In this document: piece after piece, positions 1-5,891 of the stretch | Layout of the letters: every line of letters begins with the position of its first letter | How positions within the stretch are numbered: the first letter of the stretch is position 1 | Program-made: the position numbers and the translations under genes | The notes under the pieces: model-generated | What the model was told of the DNA's origin: nothing | What the model saw: the letters and a program-made list of their open reading frames with translations, nothing else | The model's database searches: none | Assembly (NCBI GenBank): GCA_900547415.1 | Contig: URGS01000040.1 | Location: 1-12,248 of the forward strand | Length of the DNA stretch: 12,248 nucleotides | DNA from: an uncultured Phascolarctobacterium sp. | GTDB lineage: Bacteria; Bacillota; Negativicutes; Acidaminococcales; Acidaminococcaceae | Direction of reading: 5' to 3'

Positions 1-31
1 CTGCTCCCTTTAGCCACTCGGGAACCCATCC
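1..31 (-). tRNA. tRNA gene, 5' part, probably tRNA-Tyr (runs off the left edge)
   Basis: Read on the minus strand, the first 31 bases give a tRNA 5' half: acceptor strand GGATGGG, the TT linker, D stem CCCG, a D loop of the form AGTGGCTAAA, then GGGA closing the D stem and GCAG starting the anticodon stem. This closely follows the 5' half of bacterial tRNA-Tyr, a class II tRNA whose E. coli form reads GGTGGGGTTCCCGAGCGGCC. The anticodon and variable arm lie outside the window, so the amino acid identity is inferred from the body sequence; tRNA-Leu or tRNA-Ser are less likely alternatives. A consensus promoter sits just upstream. Confidence 0.82.
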
Positions 32-46
32 GTAAGCAACAAAGAT

Positions 47-75
47 ATTATAGCTCTTTATAGCTAATCTGTCAA
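47..75 (-). promoter_or_regulatory. Consensus promoter of the tRNA gene
   Basis: On the minus strand there is a perfect -35 box TTGACA (70-75), a 17-base spacer and a perfect -10 box TATAAT (47-52). The predicted transcript would start near position 40, leaving roughly 9 bases before the tRNA acceptor stem. This is typical of strong stable-RNA promoters for the housekeeping sigma factor. Confidence 0.88.
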
Positions 76-152
76 CACTTTTTTTATAACTTTTTTGGAA
101 AGTTTTTGTTCTGTTCTTCTGCCAACCTTGGAGCCTTACTTTCGCAGCGCCA

Positions 153-935
153 TTACAGCCTTCTGCGCAATGCCTCAAACATTACAACGCCAGCAGCCAT
201 AGCCACATTCAAGGACTCCGCTCTGCCTGCCATAGGAATAAATACGCGCTTATCAGCACGCTCTAAAAGATTAGCGCTGACGCCGCCTGCCTCGTTGCCC
301 ATAACAAAGGCTATGCGACCGCCTAAATCAGCCTTATAAAGGTTGTCTGCGCCTTCCAGGCTGGTTACTAAAAGCTCGTAGCCTGCGTCTTTGGCCTCAG
401 CAATAAATTTATCCTCACCAATACCGCTTACTACTGGCACATGGAACAAGGACCCCATAGAGGAACGCACGGTCTTAGGAGCATAAATATCTACGCACCC
501 CTTCAAAAGCACTACGCCGCCAATTCCTGCTGCATCTGCAGTACGAAGCATAGTACCAAGATTACCAGGGTCGCCTACTCTATCAAGAACCAGCAGCATT
601 TCCCCCTTAGACAAAAGCTTATCCAAGGTCACATTTTGCATTTTGCACACAGCAATGATGCCTTGGGGAGTATCTGTATCTGCTATTTTTTTCATAACCG
701 CATCACTTACGCAGTACAGCTTCAGCTGCTGCGCCGCAGCCTCCTCCAAGACGCTGCGGGTACGGTCATCCTCAATGGCAGTGTAAAAAATACTCACTAC
801 TGTTTTAGAAGCAACTGCCTCCTCCACAGTACGCAGTCCCTCTGCTAAAAAAAGTCCCTGCTGCTGTCTATATTTCTTTTGCTTTAGCTCAGCCGCAGCC
901 TTGACCTGCGGATTTTGTAAGCCAGTTAATTCCAT
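153..935 (-). CDS. TrmH/SpoU-family RNA 2'-O-ribose methyltransferase
   Basis: This 260-residue SPOUT enzyme transfers a methyl group from S-adenosylmethionine to a ribose 2'-OH, most likely in 23S rRNA, in the cytoplasm. Residues 22-100 match the SpoU substrate-binding domain. The methyltransferase part has the three family motifs: motif 1 at 117-133 (LDRVGDPGNLGTMLRTA, with N125 and R131), motif 2 around 213-220 (GNEAGGVS, with E215) and motif 3 at 233-249 (IPMAGRAESLNVAMAAG). Together these form the trefoil-knot cofactor site. A GGAG sequence lies 7 bases before the ATG. It follows the TrkA/KtrA-type gene by only 34 bases and is probably co-transcribed with it. No clear terminator follows before the tRNA promoter. 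The exact nucleotide target cannot be told from sequence, so I give no specific symbol; RlmB-like is possible. Confidence 0.93.
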   Translation of the reverse strand: MELTGLQNPQVKAAAELKQKKYRQQQGLFLAEGLRTVEEAVASKTVVSIFYTAIEDDRTRSVLEEAAAQQLKLYCVSDAVMKKIADTDTPQGIIAVCKMQNVTLDKLLSKGEMLLVLDRVGDPGNLGTMLRTADAAGIGGVVLLKGCVDIYAPKTVRSSMGSLFHVPVVSGIGEDKFIAEAKDAGYELLVTSLEGADNLYKADLGGRIAFVMGNEAGGVSANLLERADKRVFIPMAGRAESLNVAMAAGVVMFEALRRRL

Positions 936-969
936 GAAGCTTCTCCATTCTCAATTTATTCATTATGCG

Positions 970-1644
970 TTAAAAATCAACGCCCATTTCCTTAACACCC
1001 CTATGGGTACCAACCACAATCATTTTATCACCAGGCTGGAATATTTCGTGAGCATGAGGGTTGACCATAGTCTCGCCGCCACGCTTAATTGCCACTACGT
1101 TTACATTATAAAGCTTTCTCAGATTAGCTTCAATAAGATTTTTTCCATGAAGCTCCTCCGGTACAGCAATACTCATTACGCTGATTTCGTCAGACAGCTC
1201 AATATAGTCCATTACGCTGCTGGATACAAGGTTGTGAGCAACGCGCTTGCCCATGTCCTTCTCCGCATAAATAACCTTGTCCGCCCCCAGCTTCATCAGC
1301 ATAGCACCATGGAGATCATTTAAGGCCTTGGAAACAACAAAGGGTACCCCCTTCTCCTTTAAGAGCATGGTACACATCAGGTTGCGCTCCATATTGCCAA
1401 TGGCAACAACAGCTACATCTATATCCTGCAAAGCTAAAGAGTTCAGATTTTTCTCTACTGACGCATCAGCACAGATAATATAGGACAGCTGAGTGCTTAA
1501 ATCCTGCACTATTTCGTCATCACTATCAATGGCCAAAACATCAAAGCCCATTTTTTCCAGTGTAACTGCCACGCTGCTGCCAAAAAGGCCCATGCCAGCT
1601 ACGAGAAACTGCTTCTTCTTGCTTTTGCTACTAAATATATTCAT
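970..1644 (-). CDS. TrkA/KtrA-family potassium uptake regulatory subunit (RCK)
   Basis: This is the cytosolic gating ring subunit of a Ktr-type potassium uptake system; such proteins form octamers under a TrkH/KtrB dimer and open the channel in response to ATP or ADP. It has 224 residues, the usual size for the single-RCK KtrA/KtrC type rather than the double-length TrkA. An N-terminal Rossmann domain carries the nucleotide loop GMGLFG (17-22) and an acidic residue D40 at the end of the second strand, where the ribose is bound. Residues from about 140 to 219 form the RCK_C domain, which binds cyclic di-AMP in studied KtrA proteins. GAGG 8 bases before the ATG supports the start. The matching membrane subunit gene lies 239 bases upstream on the same strand, and the methyltransferase gene follows closely. 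Confidence 0.93.
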   Translation of the reverse strand: MNIFSSKSKKKQFLVAGMGLFGSSVAVTLEKMGFDVLAIDSDDEIVQDLSTQLSYIICADASVEKNLNSLALQDIDVAVVAIGNMERNLMCTMLLKEKGVPFVVSKALNDLHGAMLMKLGADKVIYAEKDMGKRVAHNLVSSSVMDYIELSDEISVMSIAVPEELHGKNLIEANLRKLYNVNVVAIKRGGETMVNPHAHEIFQPGDKMIVVGTHRGVKEMGVDF

Positions 1645-1688
1645 ATTCTTACCTCACTCGCATAATATCTTGTAAAGCTCTATATGCA

Positions 1689-1694
1689 ATTATA
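1689..1694 (-). promoter_or_regulatory. Possible -10 box for the trkA-type gene
   Basis: A perfect TATAAT on the minus strand lies 45 bases before the start codon of the RCK subunit gene, inside the 239-base gap after the trkH-type gene. No good -35 box is seen at 16-18 bases. The gap also holds a short dyad near 1772-1786 (GAACA, 4-5 bases, TGTTC). The gene may thus have its own weak promoter as well as read-through from the channel gene. Confidence 0.3.
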
Positions 1695-1883
1695 CTCTTC
1701 CGTCATAACTTTAATTTTAGCTTACAGGTACTAGAAAGCATATCAACAAAGACTCGCTGCTTTAATAATCAGGAACAGATTTGTTCTGCAATCCCGCTGT
1801 GATTCTGTACGAAGCAAACATCACGAAAGTTATTCTAATGGAAGAAACAACATAATTACAATAACCAAATATACAATTATTCA

Positions 1884-3242
1884 TTAACCAATAAAAATAT
1901 TTTCCGATGGATAGCGAATACTGTCTATCTTTTTATTAAAGAAGGACAAACTAAAGGTCAAAATACCAATTCTGCCCACAAACATGGTAGCAATCAGCAC
2001 CAGCTTGCACAAGCCATTCCACTCAGTGGTAATGCCAACACCCAAACCAACTGTACCAAAGGCAGAAAAAAGCTCAAAAATTATCAGCTGCAAAGGATGA
2101 TTGCCCGTATCAAAGCAAAGAAGCAGGAAGGTTGCCAAAACAAGCCATAAGCAGGCAAGCACAAAGACACTGGTACTCTTGCTGATAATATTCTGATCAA
2201 CACGTCTTTTAAAAATAACGACTTCTTTTTTATCCCTGAGCAAGGACAATGTAGACAGCCAAAATACTGCCATAGTTGTAGTCTTAATACCACCACCTGT
2301 GGAGTTAGGTGATGCACCAACAAACATCAGACAGGCCATAATGAATAGTCCCGGCAGCTGCATAGCACCTATATCAATAGTATTAAAGCCTGCTGTTCTG
2401 GCTGATACGGACTGAAAGCAGGACGCCAAAAGCTTTTCTCCAAGGCCCAGGCCAGCCAAGGTACGTGGATTATCCATTTCCGAAAAGAATATAAACAATG
2501 TACCCAGAACAATCAGGGCAGTATTTACAGTCAATACAATTTTGGTATGCAAGCTATAATCACGCCATTTGCGGATATGAATAACCTCGCCAATAACTGA
2601 GAAGCCAATGCCGCCAAGGATAATCAATGTCATCAGGACTACATTTATAACAATATCACCACGATAGTTGACAAAGCTGGTAAAGTCACCTAAAAGGTCA
2701 AAGCCTGCATTACAAAAGGCGGAAACAGCGTGCCAATAACCCCAGTAAATAGCTTCCATACCATAATCATCATATAAATACCAGGCTAGAATCGTACCAA
2801 AAACAAATTCGATAAAAAGAGTATATTTAATAATTTTTGCTGTTATCTTTTCAATTTCTGCAGAATTGTCCTGATTAAGAGCATCCTGCATTAGGAAACG
2901 CTGCTTCATCTTCAGACGACGTCCAATACCAACACTAAACAATGTAGTGATGGTCATAATTCCCAGACCGCCTATTTGAATCAGCAAAATGATAACCGTC
3001 TTGCCGAAAAGAGAAAAATGTTTTCCCGTATCCAACACTGCCAGACCTGTTACGCAGGATGCTGATGTAGCCGTAAACAAAGCATCAATCAATGGTGTCC
3101 ACTGACCACTTTGGCTGGAAATAGGCAGCATCAGCAAAAAGGTGCCTATTAGGATCATACCAATAAAGCTGGATGCAATGGAGAAGCTGCTGTTTATGCT
3201 TGGAATAGCATTGCGTATTCTAAGCCAGATTTTATATATCAT
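1884..3242 (-). CDS. TrkH/KtrB-family potassium transporter membrane subunit
   Basis: This 452-residue integral membrane protein is the ion-conducting subunit of a Ktr/Trk potassium uptake system, usually coupled to sodium. The family has four pore repeats, each with a selectivity-filter glycine; all four are visible: VTGL (64-67), NAGF (178-181), TAGF (283-286) and TVGL (397-400). The gating loop within the third repeat reads GASPNSTGGGIKTTT (309-323), and the conserved arginine of the last pore helix is present in FVGRIGIL (421-428). Its length is that of KtrB rather than of the longer proteobacterial TrkH. The GAGG sequence 7 bases before the ATG fixes the start. The RCK subunit lies downstream. 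The 113-base upstream space contains a repeat-rich promoter. Codon choice is relaxed (ATA, AGA and CTA are used), which suggests modest expression. Confidence 0.95.
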   Translation of the reverse strand: MIYKIWLRIRNAIPSINSSFSIASSFIGMILIGTFLLMLPISSQSGQWTPLIDALFTATSASCVTGLAVLDTGKHFSLFGKTVIILLIQIGGLGIMTITTLFSVGIGRRLKMKQRFLMQDALNQDNSAEIEKITAKIIKYTLFIEFVFGTILAWYLYDDYGMEAIYWGYWHAVSAFCNAGFDLLGDFTSFVNYRGDIVINVVLMTLIILGGIGFSVIGEVIHIRKWRDYSLHTKIVLTVNTALIVLGTLFIFFSEMDNPRTLAGLGLGEKLLASCFQSVSARTAGFNTIDIGAMQLPGLFIMACLMFVGASPNSTGGGIKTTTMAVFWLSTLSLLRDKKEVVIFKRRVDQNIISKSTSVFVLACLWLVLATFLLLCFDTGNHPLQLIIFELFSAFGTVGLGVGITTEWNGLCKLVLIATMFVGRIGILTFSLSFFNKKIDSIRYPSENIFIG

Positions 3243-3281
3243 TACTTTACCTCGTTAAATTTAATCTAAATTAAGTATTAT

Positions 3282-3353
3282 CACCGTCCTAGTAAAGGAA
3301 CAATTATAGTTATTATACCATAGCTTTACTTATGACGGCGAAAACTTTACTTA
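3282..3353 (-). repeat. Inverted and direct repeats in the trkH-type promoter region
   Basis: On the plus strand, arm CACCGTCCTAGTAAAG (3282-3297) is an imperfect inverted copy of CTTTACTTATGACGGCG (3324-3340). The 9-mer CTTTACTTA occurs at 3324-3332 and again at 3345-3353, exactly 21 bases apart. The inverted arms flank 26 bases that contain both TATAAT boxes of the downstream gene. The arrangement could be a regulator binding site. It could instead be a hairpin in read-through RNA from the AEC gene, although no U-tract follows it. Confidence 0.6.
3303..3322 (-). promoter_or_regulatory. Putative promoter of the trkH-type gene
   Basis: Two minus-strand TATAAT boxes are present, at 3312-3317 and 3303-3308. 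The first is preceded by TGG, giving an extended -10 (TGGTATAAT). No consensus -35 box is found at the usual distance, where the repeat arm CGCCGTC lies instead. That would suit a promoter that depends on an extended -10 or on an activator. Confidence 0.5.
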
Positions 3354-3355
3354 AA

Positions 3356-4282
3356 TTATACATGTGTAATGGTAAAGAAAACAGTAAGAGCAATAACGCT
3401 GATGATAATTGACGCTGAGTTGGAAAAGCCAGCCAGCTGAACATTGCCGCCTAGTTTTTCTAAGTAAATTGGTCCTACTGCTGTGGAAGGAGCCAAAAGA
3501 GCTGCTGCTACCACTTTATTAATTTCCGGACTAAAGGGACCATAAAAAAAGAATAGCATAGAAAGGCTAATACCTACGATACAGCGTCCACCTAATATTT
3601 CGCCTATAAAAAAAAGAGAGTGCTTGTCCATTTTAATTTCAAACATCATACCAATCATTAGCATAGACAGAAAGGCATTGGCACTGCCAACACTGTGAGA
3701 CAGGGTGTAAAAGGCATCAGGGAGCTTAATGTTCAGCTCTACTAAAGCAAGCATCACAAAATATACCATAAAGGGAACGGATGTAAGCAATTTATTCATA
3801 ACATTTCGCACGCTTACAGGTTCCTTCGTGCCGTCAGCACTGCCAATGCAGGATGCTGCAAAAGCATAGGTCAGACCAGTACACATAATGGCATTGCCCA
3901 TATCAAATATACAAATTACAATTACGCCAAAGGCGCCCAAAAAGCTCTGTACAAAAGGCAAAGTAAAGCAGCCTATATTATAACCGCTCATACTGAAAAT
4001 ATAGAAAAGCTTGGCCGCAGCAGTCTCACGCCGAGTCAGCATCAGCGCTATTATTACCATAACAACATTGCCAAGGAAACCGATAACCAGTACTTCAAGC
4101 AGTGAATAGTCCATTTTAAAGTCTGCAAAGCTGTTGATTACAGCTGCAGGCAGGGTCAGATTAATAACTATTTTGGAAACGATGCGGTAATCCTCATCAT
4201 TAAAAATGCCAATACGTTTAAATATATAGCCAATACAGATAATGGCGACAAAAGAAAGAGCCTTTATTAATACATCTAACAT
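3356..4282 (-). CDS. AEC (auxin efflux carrier) family permease
   Basis: This predicted 308-residue membrane protein of the AEC family probably has ten helices in two inverted halves. Bacterial members carry malate, malonate or other small organic anions; the substrate here is unknown. Family features include NLTLPAAVINSF early in the protein, a glycine- and proline-rich segment SGYNIGCFTLPFVQSF in the middle of the first half, and near the C-terminus ALLAPSTAVGPIYLEKLG followed by a serine-rich helix. I chose the ATG at 4280-4282 because GAGAGGGA precedes it and the next residues start a hydrophobic helix. The reading frame stays open upstream to 4453, but that would run through a terminator and overlap rplT. 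It sits between rplT and the potassium uptake genes with no clear promoter of its own, so it may be expressed by read-through. Confidence 0.88.
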   Translation of the reverse strand: MLDVLIKALSFVAIICIGYIFKRIGIFNDEDYRIVSKIVINLTLPAAVINSFADFKMDYSLLEVLVIGFLGNVVMVIIALMLTRRETAAAKLFYIFSMSGYNIGCFTLPFVQSFLGAFGVIVICIFDMGNAIMCTGLTYAFAASCIGSADGTKEPVSVRNVMNKLLTSVPFMVYFVMLALVELNIKLPDAFYTLSHSVGSANAFLSMLMIGMMFEIKMDKHSLFFIGEILGGRCIVGISLSMLFFFYGPFSPEINKVVAAALLAPSTAVGPIYLEKLGGNVQLAGFSNSASIIISVIALTVFFTITHV

Positions 4283-4355
4283 AAAAATTTCCCTCTCAAA
4301 AAAAACAAAAAATAGCTCATTGTAATTATCTTTATCATCTATCCGAGCATTTAAC

Positions 4356-4387
4356 GAAAAAAAGAGAGCTGCCATAGGCAACTCTCT
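4356..4387 (-). terminator. Rho-independent terminator after rplT
   Basis: Thirteen bases after the rplT stop codon the minus strand gives an 11-bp stem, AGAGAGTTGCC paired with GGCAGCTCTCT (one G-U pair), a loop of TAT, and then seven T. This ends the infC-rpmI-rplT transcript and separates it from the AEC gene. Confidence 0.93.
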
Positions 4388-4400
4388 AGTTTTGTAAATC

Positions 4401-4754
4401 TTACAGTGCAGCTTTAGCAGCTTCAACCAGTTTAGCGAATGCTGCTGCATCATAAATAGCCATGTCAGCCAGAACTTTACGGTTCATAGCGATACCAGCT
4501 TTGGTCAGGCCGCAAATGAAACGGCTGTAGCTCATACCGTTAGCGCGGGTTGCAGCGTTGATACGAGCGATCCACAAACGACGGAACTCGCGTTTTTTAG
4601 CGCGACGGTCACGACGAGCGTAGAACAGACCTTTCATTACGACTTCATTAGCTTTTTTGAATTGTTTGCTTCTGGAACCACGATAGCCTTTAGCCAGTTT
4701 CAGAATGTGTTTATGACGACGATGAGCGGTAACGCCCACTTTAACTCTTGCCAT
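4401..4754 (-). CDS. rplT: Large ribosomal subunit protein L20
   Basis: This 117-residue basic protein matches L20 over its full length: start MARVKVGV, the arginine- and lysine-rich extension around residues 10-50 that reaches into 23S rRNA, and the globular C-terminal half containing SYSRFICGL. L20 is an early assembly protein of the 50S subunit and, in Firmicutes, represses its own operon by binding the leader RNA. GGAGG lies 9 bases before the ATG, and the gene starts 27 bases after rpmI. It is the last gene of the infC operon and is followed by a strong terminator. Confidence 0.98.
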   Translation of the reverse strand: MARVKVGVTAHRRHKHILKLAKGYRGSRSKQFKKANEVVMKGLFYARRDRRAKKREFRRLWIARINAATRANGMSYSRFICGLTKAGIAMNRKVLADMAIYDAAAFAKLVEAAKAAL

Positions 4755-4781
4755 GTTGTTTTTCCTCCTTTAAACCTTTAA

Positions 4782-4979
4782 TTATGCATACGGGAGCATT
4801 TTTGCTACATGCTCTTTATCAGTCTTGTGAACCAGAGCTGCTTTACGCAGGTTTCTCTTACGAGCAGGAGATTTATGTTCCAGAATGTGGCTCTTAAAGT
4901 TTTTAAAATGTTTGAATTCACCGGAAGCGGTTTTCTTGAAGCGCTTTGCAGCAGCTCTGCGGGTTTTCATCTTAGGCAT
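4782..4979 (-). CDS. rpmI: Large ribosomal subunit protein L35
   Basis: This 65-residue, highly basic protein is of the normal L35 length, beginning MPKMKTRRAAAKRFKKT and ending in a KMLPYA-type tail, both typical of the family. It is a late-assembling component of the 50S subunit. GGAGG lies 8 bases before the ATG. The gene begins 17 bases after the infC stop and is followed by rplT, the universal infC-rpmI-rplT order, so it is expressed from the infC promoter. Confidence 0.98.
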   Translation of the reverse strand: MPKMKTRRAAAKRFKKTASGEFKHFKNFKSHILEHKSPARKRNLRKAALVHKTDKEHVAKMLPYA

Positions 4980-4996
4980 TGATAATTCCTCCTCTA

Positions 4997-5515
4997 TTAT
5001 TTAGCAGGTTTCGGCGCAACAATCATAATCATGTTTTTGCCTTCTAATTTTGGCACTCTTTCAACAACAGCTGTATCTTTCAGCTGGTCTGCCATTTTCT
5101 TCAGGATAACTTCGCCAAGCTCAGGGTGAGACAATTCACGACCACGGAACATGATGGTAACTTTTACCTTATCGCCATCTTCCAGGAAACGAACAGCGTT
5201 CTTGAACTTAACGTTGAAGTCATGGTCCTCAATACCGGGGCGCAGCTTGACTTCTTTAATATCGAAGGTCTTTTGTTTCTTACGAGCTTCTTTTTCGCGT
5301 TTTTGCTGCTCGTAACGATACTTACCGTAATCCATAATCTTGCACACAGGCGGCTTAGCCGTCGGAGCAATCTCAACTAAATCCAAATGCTTTTCTAAAG
5401 CAAGTTTCAGAGCATCACGGCCGGACATAATACCCAATTGTTCGCCACCGTCAGCAATAACACGTACTTCTCGTGCGCGAATCTCTTCGTTGACACGCAA
5501 GCTTTCTTTACTAAT
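4997..5515 (-). CDS. infC: Translation initiation factor IF-3, with an AUU start codon
   Basis: IF-3 binds the 30S subunit, prevents 50S joining and proofreads the start codon and initiator tRNA. The N-terminal domain covers about residues 8-78 (VNEEIRAREVRVI, then PPVCKIMDYGKY). It is joined by a charged lysine- and arginine-rich linker (about 80-95) to the C-terminal domain, with FRGRELSHPELG and an ending near MIMIVAPKPAK. The best start is ATT at 5513-5515: the ribosome binding site GGAGG lies 9 bases upstream, and the resulting start (I/M)SKESLRVNEEIRAREVR aligns with Bacillus-type IF-3 (MSKDF.INEQIRAREVR). An in-frame TGA lies three codons upstream. The first conventional start in frame is a TTG at 5498-5500, which would remove five residues and lies too far from the ribosome binding site. 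The protein is then 172 residues. Confidence 0.95.
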   Translation of the reverse strand: MSKESLRVNEEIRAREVRVIADGGEQLGIMSGRDALKLALEKHLDLVEIAPTAKPPVCKIMDYGKYRYEQQKREKEARKKQKTFDIKEVKLRPGIEDHDFNVKFKNAVRFLEDGDKVKVTIMFRGRELSHPELGEVILKKMADQLKDTAVVERVPKLEGKNMIMIVAPKPAK

Positions 5516-5521
5516 AACAAT

Positions 5522-5664
5522 TCACCTCCAAAAGGACACTAGCACTTTCGTGCAAATAAATAATGCGGGCAGACCTAGTCCACCCGCATGAATATATCAT
5601 ATCCAACCCTGTCGAGTCTGTGCCGCAAGGTGAGAAGCGGATGGCTTCTGCTTTGTTACTCGAA
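5522..5664 (-). promoter_or_regulatory. Structured infC operon leader, probable L20-responsive attenuator
   Basis: Between the promoter and infC is a leader of about 145 bases. In order on the RNA there is TCGAGT (5658-5663), which can pair with ACTCGA (5612-5617) around an inner hairpin AGAAGC/GCTTCT (5633-5649). Next come a perfect 12-bp hairpin with two G-U pairs and loop TAG (5563-5589) followed by TATTTATTT, a small GCAC-GAAA-GTGC hairpin (5542-5553), and the infC ribosome binding site. The 12-bp hairpin next to a U-rich stretch looks like a premature terminator. Leaders of this kind in Firmicutes (the L20 leader) bind L20 and stop transcription when L20 is in excess. The assignment rests on position and folding, not a covariance search. 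Confidence 0.75.
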
Positions 5665-5665
5665 T

Positions 5666-5694
5666 ATGATACCATAATCCCCATAAATAGTCAA
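5666..5694 (-). promoter_or_regulatory. Promoter of the infC-rpmI-rplT operon
   Basis: On the minus strand, -35 TTGACT (5689-5694) and -10 TATCAT (5666-5671) are separated by 17 bases, each one mismatch from consensus. Transcription should begin close to 5659, so most of the structured leader would be transcribed. Confidence 0.85.
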
Positions 5695-5831
5695 CACTTT
5701 TTTATTAAGTTTGTTACAAATTTAATACCAAGCTGATACAGAAGCTACATATCTAACCAAAACCAGTGACATTTATGCAGCAATTTTGCCCATATCATAT
5801 TATTATTCAAGCAAGGAATAATATAGCACAG

Positions 5832-5869
5832 AAAAGCTAAGGCTGCAAGCCCAAAGGACCTGCAGCCTT
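5832..5869 (-). terminator. Rho-independent terminator of thrS
   Basis: Downstream of the thrS stop the minus strand forms a 14-bp stem with G-U pairs (5839-5869), with outer arms AAGGCTGCA and TGCAGCCTT and loop TTT, followed by AGCTTTTC. This separates thrS from the infC operon, which has its own promoter. The bases from about 5695 to 5831 between this terminator and that promoter show no gene or clear signal. Confidence 0.9.
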
Positions 5870-5891
5870 GTATTGCTAATTATTTATGGAA

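Noticed and set aside
89..108. Short AACTTT/AAAGTT dyad after the TrmH-type gene as a terminator
   Set aside because: The stem is weak (6 A/T-rich pairs), and on the minus strand it is followed by A rather than T, so it would not end that transcript.
4283..4453. Upstream extension of the AEC permease reading frame by 57 codons
   Set aside because: It would pass through the rplT terminator and overlap the rplT 3' end. The extra residues are not like the family, and the ATG at 4282 has a proper ribosome binding site.
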